This document shows, piece after piece, positions 18,260 to 25,482 of a stretch of DNA of 64,000 bases (positions are counted from its first letter, which is position 1; each line of letters opens with the position of its first letter). The translations under genes and the position numbers were made by a program. A model generated the notes under the pieces. It was given only the letters and a program-made list of their open reading frames with translations, did not search any database and was not told where the DNA came from. Source of the stretch: Catenovulum sediminis (GTDB lineage Bacteria; Pseudomonadota; Gammaproteobacteria; Enterobacterales; Alteromonadaceae); NCBI RefSeq assembly GCF_040270295.1, contig NZ_JBELOE010000136.1, one strand, 5' to 3'.

Positions 18260-19606
18260 TTAAGCTTTTGCCGAATTTAATTTGTTCAATAAATCAGAAG
18301 GGGCTATGTAAATTATTTTTCTACCATCCTTCGTAGATAAAAAAAGCTTAAATTCTGTTAATTTGTTTAAGTAGGATCTAGACGTGTTATCAGTGATTGA
18401 ATAAGACTTAGAAATCTCTCTAATTGTGAAAACCCTTCCTGGCTCTTTAACGGCTTTTTTGATCAAATCTTTCTGAATAAAGTTAAGCTTGCTGCCCCAA
18501 GCTGTTTTTTCAAGCGACTCTGAAATCTTTTTAAATTCATGAACTTTATGATCTAAGTAGCTTTTAAGCTCTTCAAAAGCTTTAGAAATAGTGTCTAACT
18601 GATAATATATAAAATACGTTAAATCGTTGTCGTCTTTTTCAGTATAAATATACGACAAACCGTAGTCTTTGGGTTTCTCTTTTAAAAGCTTACTAATGGA
18701 TATGTATTTAAATAACCGATAGTCACTTTTTAACATAAACCAGTAGAATAAAGCCCTAGCAGTCCGACCATTACCATCTCTAAACGGGTGTTCAAATCCC
18801 ACCATGAAGTGAAGCACAATTGCTTTAATTAAAGGATGAACAAAATCGCAGCCCCCTTGACCTGTGTGATCTTGATTAGCGAATTCGCACAAAGACATTA
18901 ATCTCTGCTCAATCAGATTAAAGTCGGGAGGTTGGTGCGCCACATTCCCATCTCCATCTTCTATGTATATATCGTTATCGACTCTAAACGCCCCCGGCAC
19001 GACATTGTTTTCTGTTGTTCCTTGTGTCGCAATTCGATGAAACTCTAGAATCATATCTAGAGTGAGCTCATCTTTACACTTTTGCTCCGCATACTGTAGA
19101 AGAAGGTAATTATTGAGAATCATTCTTTCATCTTCATCAATTGGTTCCCTTTCGTCCTCCAACATTTTTTTTGCTACTTCCCTAGTAGTTGACGCGCCTT
19201 CAAGCTGAGCACTAGTAATCGCCTCCTCCATTATAAGAGACGAGACTAAAAACTTGCTCTGTAAACTGTCACTTGCTGTCGAGTCAGCTACAGCACCGAC
19301 GTTACCTCCGGTAATTTTTACCAGTCGATATAAAATTGCTTCCATGGAATGAGGTGTACAGTACACAAAAGGCTTACCTTTTTCATCTTTAAGCTCAATT
19401 TTTTTATATTGAGACATCCTTTTAAATTTAACAGCTTTCCACAGGCTCTCAGCATTTTTTTTATCAACTCTCCACTTAAACTGCGCCCAAGGTAGATAGC
19501 GGCCTTTAGCATCCGTCACATCACATTGATTAATATATGGGGCTATTTCTTTAAAATCATCTGGAAAGCTGAATATAGGTGGGGTTTCAACCCTTGACTT
19601 CGCCAT
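18260..19606 (-). CDS. Fic domain protein (adenylyltransferase, self-inhibited type)
   Basis: Fic family enzyme that likely transfers AMP from ATP to a target protein side chain. The full active motif HPFRDGNGRTAR (near residue 272) is present. An inhibitory motif of form S-x-x-x-E-G is seen in SAQLEG (near residue 133), N-terminal to the Fic core, as in class II Fic proteins. An N-terminal DUF4172/Fic_N-like region and a C-terminal winged-helix part (FTIREISKSYSITDNTSRSYL) complete the usual 370-450 aa architecture. It is a single-gene cassette between repeat C and a degenerate upstream junction. Targets unknown. Confidence 0.9.
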   Translation of the reverse strand: MAKSRVETPPIFSFPDDFKEIAPYINQCDVTDAKGRYLPWAQFKWRVDKKNAESLWKAVKFKRMSQYKKIELKDEKGKPFVYCTPHSMEAILYRLVKITGGNVGAVADSTASDSLQSKFLVSSLIMEEAITSAQLEGASTTREVAKKMLEDEREPIDEDERMILNNYLLLQYAEQKCKDELTLDMILEFHRIATQGTTENNVVPGAFRVDNDIYIEDGDGNVAHQPPDFNLIEQRLMSLCEFANQDHTGQGGCDFVHPLIKAIVLHFMVGFEHPFRDGNGRTARALFYWFMLKSDYRLFKYISISKLLKEKPKDYGLSYIYTEKDDNDLTYFIYYQLDTISKAFEELKSYLDHKVHEFKKISESLEKTAWGSKLNFIQKDLIKKAVKEPGRVFTIREISKSYSITDNTSRSYLNKLTEFKLFLSTKDGRKIIYIAPSDLLNKLNSAKA

Positions 19607-19889
19607 GACTCGCTCTTTAAAAAATTATATTTAATGACTTATATAATGGCTAAATAGGGATTAAAACACAAATTTAAAATTTTGAGCTTAATGAGTGTGG
19701 TACATGGTTTCAGCGGATCAACGTTTTACTAAGCGGCAATAAAATAGCTGGCTAAAATTAGCGGAAAAGGCGCGCAAACCAAGTGTTTCGTGTCCATGCG
19801 ATAATTGAGTCGTTAGGGCTTACCCAGACTGTTAAATTTACCGGTTCAATGGTGAAACCTATAAAAACTTTACGTAGAAGTACATGCGC
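19607..19889. other. Intergenic segment upstream of Fic gene
   Basis: No coding frame is seen. Its distal part (about 19830-19889) is shared with 22250-22312: both carry a GTTCAATGGTGAA block followed by TTTACGTAGAAGTACATG. It therefore belongs to a second, shorter dispersed sequence of the array. The Fic promoter probably lies here but no clear hexamers were chosen. Confidence 0.45.
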
Positions 19890-19892
19890 AGT
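19830..19892. repeat. Short array repeat, copy 1
   Basis: About 63 bp sharing GTTCAATGGTGAA and TTTACGTAGAAGTACATG with a second copy at 22250-22312. Here it is joined directly to array repeat D; at the second site it stands alone upstream of a higB pseudogene. Function unknown. Confidence 0.6.
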
Positions 19893-20226
19893 GTAATATC
19901 ATTGCCCGTGTAAAACACAAAGCCCCCTAATACCAATCTACCGCTATCAGCCGTTTGCTGACCCGTAGTAGTTTAATTTGAAAATAGCCTAGCATATCTT
20001 TAAACTCATGCCAGTTAAAACCCAGCGTTTGGGGGCGTCTATTTAACTTAGGCTCACCTTGAAAAAGTCAGCCATGATGACAAACCTATTTATTCCTTAA
20101 TAAGCAGAACTCAACACCGGGCTTGTGACGTGCAAGGATGCACTAATGCCGTGACTGCAGGATACAGAGAAACGGTCCAACTATAGGATTAAGTTGCGAC
20201 TGCGCGCAACATATCCTTGTTTATTA
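19893..20226 (-). repeat. Array repeat D
   Basis: Full-length in its conserved 3' two-thirds: AATATCATTGCCCGTG, the GCTATCAGCCGTTTGCTGAC block, the GTGCAAGGATGCAC hairpin, a variant CTGCAGGATACAG hairpin, GTCCAAC (20175-20181), and the terminal GTTGCG/CGCAAC hairpin. Its usual AGTCATGGTAGAAC end is replaced by the short repeat at 19830-19892. The terminal TTATTA supplies the stop of the GFA-like gene. Confidence 0.8.
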
Positions 20227-20649
20227 TGTGTTGTTCTCATTTTCAAAGTGGGCAAACACCTCGGCACCAGTCATATTTTGAGTCTCATTAGCGAAAGTAT
20301 AGAAATCTGGCTTTTCGTCAATAAAAATCTGATGGCTGAATTTAAATTGTATTTCGCTATCGAATAAACCTACAGGAAAATGATATTGTTCTGCGGGTAT
20401 TAAGTAGTAAAACAGATTAGTACCACACTTCTTACAGAACCCCCTCTCTGCCCACTCCGAAGATGAATATCGAGCAATAAAAGATTTACCCGACACGTTC
20501 TTTAGCATGCCACTATCCATTGCCAACATTGGCCCACCAAGCCACTTTCGGCACATACTACAATGACATGCAGCAATTTCTGGTTCTGGGTTTGATAGCT
20601 CAATCTCGAACTTAACGGAACCGCACAGACAACTCGCTTTAGTTTGCAT
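20224..20649 (-). CDS. GFA/CENP-V domain protein
   Basis: Small zinc protein of the glutathione-dependent formaldehyde-activating (GFA/CENP-V) fold. The family Cys pattern is complete: C7-L-C9-G, C28-H-C30-S-M-C33 and C72-K-K-C75-G, which bind two zinc ions. A good AGAGGG ribosome site precedes the ATG. It is flanked downstream by repeat D, which provides its stop codon, and upstream by an attC-like site at about 20697-20779. The enzymatic role of single-domain family members is generally not known; formaldehyde-glutathione activity should not be assumed. Confidence 0.88.
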   Translation of the reverse strand: MQTKASCLCGSVKFEIELSNPEPEIAACHCSMCRKWLGGPMLAMDSGMLKNVSGKSFIARYSSSEWAERGFCKKCGTNLFYYLIPAEQYHFPVGLFDSEIQFKFSHQIFIDEKPDFYTFANETQNMTGAEVFAHFENENNT

Positions 20650-20696
20650 AAGTAATCCCTCTATAAATTATACGATCAAGGTTAATTTCACAGAGT

Positions 20697-20779
20697 GCAC
20701 ACACCCGCAGCACGCGCGGCTTTTTAGTGAAGGCGAAGCCGCAACGAAAAAACCGTCGCCGTGCCTGCGATTGTTATGC
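20697..20779 (-). other. attC-like recombination site 1
   Basis: Read on the minus strand, the core GCATAAC (plus 20773-20779) overlaps the stop codon of the P-loop gene. It leads into a long imperfect stem (plus arms about 20707-20725 and 20747-20768) pairing GCAGCACGCGCGG with CCGTCGCCGTGCCTGC. This is attC architecture: gene stop in R'', long self-pairing arms, then the next cassette gene. The distal R' core is degenerate. Confidence 0.65.
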
Positions 20780-21268
20780 ACTTGCCGCAATTACGATTGT
20801 GTTGAACCCTTCATCAGATGTGGGGGCAACAAAGTACTTGGTAACCAACTCAAACATCTCTTGGGTATCAGTTGTCGCTCTCTCTGGTTGTTCTATCCGC
20901 CTTTTGGCGATCTGCTCCAAACAAGTCTCATTTGGCTGGTCGATGTAAAATAATTCATGTGGAGCTTGGATCTCTGAGTAAATACTTTTAAACCACGCTC
21001 GTTGCTGAATTGTATTTGCCGGAAAATCCATTACCACGTCAGCTCCAGACGCCAAGATCGATTGAACAAGCTTCTTCATCTGAGGCTTAAGCCGACCAGA
21101 ATATTCGACGTAATCATCCAATATCTTGATGCTATTCGGATAAAGTGACGAAAGCCACTCGTCTTCTGAAAGAAGTACGGCGTTTCGCTCTTGGGCGATT
21201 TCACGAGACTTTGTAGTTTTCCCTGCTCCCATTTTTCCACAGAAAAACGTCAGTACTCCTTTGTTCAT
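20774..21268 (-). CDS. P-loop ATPase/kinase-like protein (AAA_33 type)
   Basis: Small P-loop NTPase with Walker A GKMGAGKTT at residues 11-19, a kinase-like DVVMDFPANT strand (Walker B region) and a lid-like segment with several Arg (QIAKRRIEQPERATT). This resembles AAA_33/zeta-toxin-like and chloramphenicol-phosphotransferase-like kinases that occur in integron cassettes. A GAGGT site precedes the ATG. It lies between repeat E and attC-like site 1. It could phosphorylate a small molecule; no substrate can be read from the sequence. Confidence 0.8.
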   Translation of the reverse strand: MNKGVLTFFCGKMGAGKTTKSREIAQERNAVLLSEDEWLSSLYPNSIKILDDYVEYSGRLKPQMKKLVQSILASGADVVMDFPANTIQQRAWFKSIYSEIQAPHELFYIDQPNETCLEQIAKRRIEQPERATTDTQEMFELVTKYFVAPTSDEGFNTIVIAASA

Positions 21269-21285
21269 TTCTTACCTCGTATTGC

Positions 21286-21643
21286 AGTCATGGTAGAACA
21301 ACCCATTACTGAGCCGCCCCTATACAGATACCAACGTGCCCTGACGTTAAAAATAGCGCGATCTGCTGTTTGCTGACCCGTAGTGGTTTAATTTGAAAAT
21401 AGCCTAGCATATCTTTAAATCCATGCCAGTTAAAACCCAGCGTTTGGGGGCGTCTATTTAACTTAGGCTCACCTTGAAAAAAGTCAGCCATGATGACAAA
21501 CCTGTTTATCCCTTATTTAAGCAGAACTCAACACCGAGCTTGTGACGTGCAAGGATGCACTAATGCCGTGACTGCAGGATGCAGAAGAACGGTTCAACAA
21601 TAGGATTAAGTTGCAGCTTCGCGCAACATATCCTTATTTATTA
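21286..21643 (-). repeat. Array repeat E
   Basis: Nearly full copy: AGTCATGGTAGAACAACCC end, GCTGTTTGCTGACCCG block, TTGGGGGCGTCTATTTAAC, GTGCAAGGATGCAC and CTGCAGGATGCAG hairpins, core GTTCAAC (21592-21598), terminal GTTGCAGCTTCGCGCAAC hairpin. A short minus-strand open frame inside it (21306-21491) is not kept in other copies because the run AAAAA/AAAAAA shifts frame, so it is not coding. Confidence 0.85.
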
Positions 21644-21651
21644 TGCGCGTT

Positions 21652-21948
21652 TTATACTGCAGCCATATTATACGGTGAGACATGTAAAGAGCTTTGGTGT
21701 TGCCTTGCTTGCCACAAATCAAAAGCATTTTGCAAACGAAGCCAATGGACCGCAGAAGGCTTACCAAAAACGAGTTCAAGACGAAGAGCCATCTCTGGGG
21801 TAATAGCCCCTTTACCATTAAGAATTTTCGATAATGTTTTACGGCTCACATCTAAATGTTGCGCTACATCAGTAATGGTCAGTTCTAGAGCATCAATAAC
21901 AAGATCTTTGAGTATCTCACCGGGATGCGCAGGGTTATGCATATTCAT
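21652..21948 (-). CDS. higA: HigA-type antitoxin with XRE helix-turn-helix, toxin partner broken
   Basis: Antitoxin and autorepressor of the HigA (VapI) subfamily. The N-terminal MNMHNPAHPGEILKDLVIDA and helix-turn-helix TITDVAQHLDVSRKTLSKILNG are standard, and the 98-residue length is normal. The ATG overlaps by one base the TAA of the upstream higB-like frame, the usual toxin-first order. That toxin frame carries an internal stop, so this HigA now appears to be an orphan. It is followed directly by array repeat E. Such HigBA pairs are common integron cassettes. Confidence 0.9.
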   Translation of the reverse strand: MNMHNPAHPGEILKDLVIDALELTITDVAQHLDVSRKTLSKILNGKGAITPEMALRLELVFGKPSAVHWLRLQNAFDLWQARQHQSSLHVSPYNMAAV

Positions 21949-22202
21949 TAGTGATAATCCTCGTAATTAACGATTTCAACATCTCGTCCAACAAAGCGGT
22001 ATGTAACTCTCCAGTATCCACTTACCCGGACAGACCAAATATCATTCCTGTTACCTTTGAGTTAATGCATATAAAGGCCTGGTAAATCCATGTCATCAGG
22101 TGTTTCGGCTTGATCGAGATTCGACAGAATAAGACGAAGCTTATTCTCGTGCTTTTTCAGAATTCCTGATGTGGTTCCTTTAGCGTAATTTTCTGAGCGC
22201 AT
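21948..22202 (-). pseudogene. higB: higB-type toxin pseudogene with internal stop
   Basis: The minus-strand frame from ATG at 22202 reads HENKLRLILSNLDQAETPDD, then DLPGLYMH, a TAA stop at 22062-22064, and continues LKGNRNDIWSVRVSGYWRVT and VEIVNYEDYH to a stop overlapping higA. This is the HigB/RelE-fold toxin, where an amino acid replaces the stop between H and LKGNR; a single C-to-T change of CAA would explain it. The N-terminus is also shorter and less family-like than usual. The toxin is therefore probably inactive. Confidence 0.85.
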
Positions 22203-22249
22203 AACGAGACTGTAGAAAAACCTCAGCCTCAGAATATTTTCGTGCGCTA

Positions 22250-22312
22250 CGTTAAAAATTTACCCGTTCAATGGTGAAGTCTATAAAAATTTTACGTAGA
22301 AGTACATGTTCA
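22250..22312. repeat. Short array repeat, copy 2
   Basis: About 63 bp matching 19830-19892 (GTTCAATGGTGAA, then TTTACGTAGAAGTACATG). It lies between the higB pseudogene and attC-like site 2 with no array repeat attached, showing it can occur separately from the long repeat. Confidence 0.6.
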
Positions 22313-22367
22313 GTCTATTTTTTACACAAGAAATAGAACAGTAATTTACCAAAAGGATTTTTTTCAA

Positions 22368-22433
22368 TCTCAACGCTTTGCATTAGCGGTTTTGGTCGCT
22401 CTTGCCAAAATCCGCTTGATGCATTTGTTATTC
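22368..22433 (-). other. attC-like recombination site 2
   Basis: A compact 66-bp site. Minus-strand cores are GAATAAC (plus 22427-22433) and GTTGAGA (plus 22368-22374). Between them GCATTAGCGGTTTTGG (22380-22395) pairs with CCAAAATCCGCTTGATGC (22405-22422), leaving extra bases on one arm, a hallmark of attC. It lies 10 bp after the stop of the intact HigA-2-like antitoxin and separates it from the broken higBA cassette. Confidence 0.8.
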
Positions 22434-22443
22434 GCCACTCCGC

Positions 22444-22731
22444 TTATCTCAATTCGCTAAAAATTTCAGGGTGTTGCTCAGCTATCCGCAATAATGCAAC
22501 TGCTGGCCCTTGAGGGTTTCTGCGGCCTTGTTCCCAGTCCTGCAAAGTTCTTGTGCTGACACCGAGTAAACCTGCAAACATGACCTGAGACATCTTCAAT
22601 TTAGAACGAATTACCTGTGGCGCTGATGGCTCACTTAATTCGTTACTACGTAGAGAAACCTTCCCCTTTTTATATTCCTTAATCTCATTTATACCTGCAA
22701 GAATTTCGGAACCTATATCTCTGTTACTCAT
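22444..22731 (-). CDS. HigA-2-like antitoxin (XRE family)
   Basis: Antitoxin with a C-terminal helix-turn-helix (LKMSQVMFAGLLGVSTRTLQ then DWEQGRRNP) and a flexible N-terminus, the layout of the HigA-2/NadS group, in which the N-terminal region neutralises the toxin. The start overlaps the end of the toxin gene by 8 bp, so translation is likely coupled. Together with the toxin and an upstream palindrome promoter it makes a complete autoregulated module. attC-like site 2 follows directly. Confidence 0.9.
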   Translation of the reverse strand: MSNRDIGSEILAGINEIKEYKKGKVSLRSNELSEPSAPQVIRSKLKMSQVMFAGLLGVSTRTLQDWEQGRRNPQGPAVALLRIAEQHPEIFSELR

Positions 22732-23035
22732 TTTCGATTGCCTCTGCTATTTGTTTTAACACATGACCCGCGATAGTAGCCCGCTCCGATTTACTATACA
22801 TAGTGAGCATCCATATCTCATGTTCAGCCTTCTTCCAATAGTAAACAACACGTATGCCACCACTTTTACCTTTGCCTGAAGAAGCCCATCTAACCTTCCT
22901 GACACCACCAGAGCCTTTTACAATATCACCGACATCTGGCTTTTGAAGAAGGTAAGATTGCAGACCACGATATTCATCATCCGATAAATAATCTGGTAGC
23001 AGTTTTGTAAAGAAGCTTGTTTCTATAAAGACCAT
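22724..23035 (-). CDS. RelE/HigB-2-like toxin, intact
   Basis: Toxin of the RelE superfamily expected to cleave mRNA on the ribosome. It starts MVFIETSFF, then LLPDYLSDDEYRGLQ, GSGGVRKVRWASSGKGKSGG and the core strand RVVYYWKKAEHEIWML. This follows the HigB-2 pattern closely. It is first in a toxin-antitoxin operon with the HigA-2-like gene. The predicted -10 ends only seven bases before the ATG, so its mRNA may be leaderless. It is the only one of three toxins in this array that looks intact. Confidence 0.9.
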   Translation of the reverse strand: MVFIETSFFTKLLPDYLSDDEYRGLQSYLLQKPDVGDIVKGSGGVRKVRWASSGKGKSGGIRVVYYWKKAEHEIWMLTMYSKSERATIAGHVLKQIAEAIENE

Positions 23036-23042
23036 AGATCAC

Positions 23043-23070
23043 ATAATACGGCAATGCCGTACCTAGTCAA
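23043..23070 (-). promoter_or_regulatory. Promoter with operator palindrome for intact HigBA module
   Basis: On the minus strand -35 TTGACT (plus 23065-23070) and -10 TATTAT (plus 23043-23048) are separated by 16 bp. The perfect palindrome TACGGCATTGCCGTA (plus 23047-23061) fills most of the spacer and touches the -10, as expected for autorepression by the antitoxin. The -10 ends seven bases from the toxin ATG. Confidence 0.85.
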
Positions 23071-23087
23071 GCAATGTTTCATGGCGA

Positions 23088-23507
23088 AGTCATGGTAGAA
23101 CGCCCCATTACTAGCCGCCCCCATACAGACCCGGACGCGCCCTAAGTTGAAAATACCACCGCATCCGACTCTTCATTAATATCATTGCCCGTGTAAAACA
23201 CAAAGCTCCCCTAATACCAATCTACCACTATCAGCCGTTTGCTGACCCGTAGTAGTTTAATTTGAAAATACCCTAGCATATCTTTAAACCCATGCCAGTT
23301 AAAACCCTGCGTTTGGGTCTATTTAACCTAGGCTCACGTTGAAAAAGTCAGCCAGACGACAAACCTGTTTACCCCTTATATAAGCAGAACTCAACACCGG
23401 GCTTGTGACGTGCAAGGATGCACTAATGCCGTGACTGCAGGATGCAGAGAAACGGTCCAACAATAGGATTAAGTTGCGGCTGCGCGCAACATATCCTTAT
23501 TTATTAT
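23088..23507 (-). repeat. Array repeat F, longest form
   Basis: A complete 420-bp copy. Order on the plus strand: AGTCATGGTAGAACGCCCC end, CGCATCCGACTCTTCATTAA and TATCATTGCCCGTG segment, CTATCAGCCGTTTGCTGAC block, GTGCAAGGATGCAC and CTGCAGGATGCAG hairpins, core GTCCAAC (23455-23461), terminal GTTGCG/CGCAAC hairpin and TTATTTATTA, which provides the stop of the HigA-2 gene. Confidence 0.88.
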
Positions 23508-23818
23508 AGCTCTGCGATGTGCGACAGAGTTTCTGGGTGGCGCTGTACAAGCTTTAGAAGAGTAACAGCTTGTCCATTTGGTGCGCTCCGCCCCTGCTCC
23601 CAGTTTTCCAATGTACGTGATGACGTATGCAGTAAACGAGCAAATACACCACGAGACATATTAAACTGCTCACGAATACTAACAATTTCATCAGGTGAGA
23701 TATCTAGCTCACTGATGTCATTAACTTGATGAGTTTTCAGAGTCACTTTGCCCTCTGAATGCTCCTTAGCTTCAACAAGTGCAGAGTTTAGCTCTGCAAA
23801 TAGATCACGATTGCTCAT
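23504..23818 (-). CDS. higA-2: HigA-2 antitoxin
   Basis: Antitoxin and repressor of the HigBA-2 module. The sequence (MSNRDLFAELNSALVEAKEH to HPETLSHIAEL) agrees almost throughout with the V. cholerae superintegron HigA-2 as I remember it. The helix-turn-helix is FNMSRGVFARLLHTSSRTLE then NWEQGRSAPNG. It overlaps the toxin gene by 14 bp, and its stop is supplied by repeat F. Two tandem operator-like repeats lie upstream of the module. The matching toxin has lost its normal start codon. Confidence 0.92.
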   Translation of the reverse strand: MSNRDLFAELNSALVEAKEHSEGKVTLKTHQVNDISELDISPDEIVSIREQFNMSRGVFARLLHTSSRTLENWEQGRSAPNGQAVTLLKLVQRHPETLSHIAEL

Positions 23819-24131
23819 TGCGCCACGCCTCCATAAAAGCTTTTAACTGTTTCTTTTGATCTGCGGTTAAGTCTGCCATTTCATTTTTGCCGTAAATAGT
23901 CAGCAAATAGAAGCGACGCTTTTCATCGAGGTAGTAATAGATAACACGTGAACCACCACGCTTTCCCTTACCTTTACTTGCTACTCGAATCTTCCGCAAA
24001 CCACCAGTACCTTGAATTACGTCACCTTGCTTCGGGTTCGACATAAGTTCAGCTTGGAACAATCGAAACGCCTCGTCACTGAGGTAATCATTTCGGTACT
24101 TTTCAAATATGGTTGATTCAACAAATACACT
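23805..24131 (-). pseudogene. higB-2: HigB-2 toxin with lost start codon
   Basis: The frame encodes a HigB-2 toxin (FVESTIFEKYRNDYLSDEAF, GTGGLRKIRVASKGKGKRGG, RVIYYYLDEKRRFYLLTIYG). Homologs, as I remember them, start MKSVFVEST. Here the codons before S-V-F-V-E are AAG TAA, so no ATG, GTG or TTG precedes the conserved N-terminus and an in-frame stop (24132-24134) abuts it. The first usable in-frame start is a TTG at 24062, which would drop about 23 residues. The toxin is probably silent or truncated; a rare non-standard start cannot be excluded. Confidence 0.7.
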
Positions 24132-24143
24132 TTACTTATGAAA

Positions 24144-24191
24144 AGTATACGCAAGTAACGTATGGATAGAAAGCTATACGTGAATAGCGTA
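24144..24191 (-). promoter_or_regulatory. HigBA-2 promoter with two tandem operators
   Basis: On the plus strand the 17-mers TATACGCAAGTAACGTA (24146-24162) and TATACGTGAATAGCGTA (24175-24191) match at all but four positions, 29 bp apart. Each has imperfect dyad symmetry (TACG and CGTA ends). A minus-strand -10 TATACT (plus 24144-24149) overlaps the first. This fits two HigA-2 operators covering the promoter of the module. Confidence 0.65.
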
Positions 24192-24227
24192 GTAATTAAA
24201 TTTTGAAGTGCGGATCTGACCAGAGCT

Positions 24228-24307
24228 ATAAAACGCCGCCAACACGCGCGGCTTTGTAGTGGAGGCAAAGCCGTAACGGAAAAGCCGTCGCAGTACTTGG
24301 CCTTATA
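24228..24307 (-). other. attC-like recombination site 4
   Basis: Minus-strand core TATAAGG (plus 24301-24307) overlaps the PIN-like gene stop; the distal core is GTTTTAT (plus 24228-24234). Between them GCGCGGCTTTG pairs imperfectly with CAAAGCCG and AAAAGCCGTCGC. The inner sequence closely matches attC-like site 1 (CGGCTTTNNTAGTGNAGGC), so the two are relatives, but the cores are degenerate. Confidence 0.6.
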
Positions 24308-25442
24308 TTTTTCTACCGTAAATTTCTCGACTAAATGGTGGCGTTGTTTTTGTGCTATCAAATAACTCATATTCGTTTTCAACTTCACCTTTTTCATTTA
24401 TTTCAGTAATAGAATACGTATCAGTATCATATCCACCTTTAACCTTCCATTTCTCATGACTCACTAGCAAGCCATGAGACATCGGTATTTGTAAGTGTTG
24501 TCGATACTCACAACCGGGATCATATGAAGGGTTTATCTTTTTAGGTTTTACTTCTTCAACAGTCTCAGATTTAGCCAACTCTTCAGAAGTTTTTATTGAC
24601 GCTACGACATCTTCATCTGTTTCAAATAACTCTAATAGTTTAGATAAGCTAACAATGTGGAACGATTTTCCTGTCGTTTTCTCTCTAAACTCATCCACCA
24701 ATTCAAACCTTGGATACAAGGGATTTTTACCGCTTTGATGCCACCAATCAACTTTCTCATCACCAGAAACAAAGATTACATGTTGTTCTTTTTCTTTGGC
24801 TATATTAAGAATTTCATGCCAAATTAATAAATCACCAGCTTGGTTTTGATCTTTATTTTGATCTTTATATCCTGGGGGTATTTTTAAAGTATTACGATTC
24901 TTGAGATCTTCAGCTATTTCTTCGACATTTATTTCTTCATCATTCAATACACGATCAGCTAAGACATCATGATACATTTTACTGACAGGGTCATCCCATC
25001 CCCACTTTTGAACTGCTTTTAACGTTTCTCGTATTTTACCTTGATAGTCTTTAATTGCTTTTTTCAGCTCACTTTCTAATTCTAAAACTGCCTTGAATTC
25101 ATCTAGACTTTCTAACAACGGGTGAGCACCAACATAATTGAAGCTTTGGTTCGATTTTTTTTGTAGAGCTTCATTTATATCTGTAAGTTTCTTAGCTCTA
25201 TTGTCTAAATACTCTCTAACTGCTTGAGCAGGTAAGAAGATTTTATCGCTTTGAACAAGCTGACCATAAACAGTTTTTATCGCTTCTACATTTTTCACAT
25301 TAGTTGTAAAAGGGAGTAAAAGCACATTAGCATCTAAAATAATTAATGCATCATCTTTAATGCTCTCTATAGGCTCCAAAGAGAATCTAAAAGCATCCGC
25401 TGGTGATGGATATATATTTCTCTTGCTAAATTCATTTTTCAT
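24303..25442 (-). CDS. PIN-like domain protein (DUF4935 type)
   Basis: Predicted nuclease with a PIN-like fold. Acidic motifs typical of PIN enzymes are in order: LIILDANVLLLPF (D37), a mid-domain region with AGDLLIWHEIL, and FVSGDEKVDWW. The C-terminal 100 residues (PGCEYRQHLQIPMSHGLLVS) form a separate domain I cannot name. Proteins of this type are frequent in defence islands and cassettes. It has a 40-bp leader after attC-like site 3 with an AGGA site. RNase activity against self or phage RNA is an inference. Confidence 0.75.
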   Translation of the reverse strand: MKNEFSKRNIYPSPADAFRFSLEPIESIKDDALIILDANVLLLPFTTNVKNVEAIKTVYGQLVQSDKIFLPAQAVREYLDNRAKKLTDINEALQKKSNQSFNYVGAHPLLESLDEFKAVLELESELKKAIKDYQGKIRETLKAVQKWGWDDPVSKMYHDVLADRVLNDEEINVEEIAEDLKNRNTLKIPPGYKDQNKDQNQAGDLLIWHEILNIAKEKEQHVIFVSGDEKVDWWHQSGKNPLYPRFELVDEFREKTTGKSFHIVSLSKLLELFETDEDVVASIKTSEELAKSETVEEVKPKKINPSYDPGCEYRQHLQIPMSHGLLVSHEKWKVKGGYDTDTYSITEINEKGEVENEYELFDSTKTTPPFSREIYGRKI

Positions 25443-25482
25443 TTACGACAATATCCTTCATGTGCGGCAGATGCTGATAAAA

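Noticed and set aside
21306..21491. 61-codon frame inside repeat E (MADFFQGEPKLNRR...)
   Set aside because: Other repeat copies shift frame at an A run of four to six and carry stops, so there is no coding conservation.
24017..24397. 126-codon frame spanning attC-like site 4 and the HigBA-2 promoter
   Set aside because: It crosses the PIN-like gene end, the recombination site and the operators; its composition is not protein-like.
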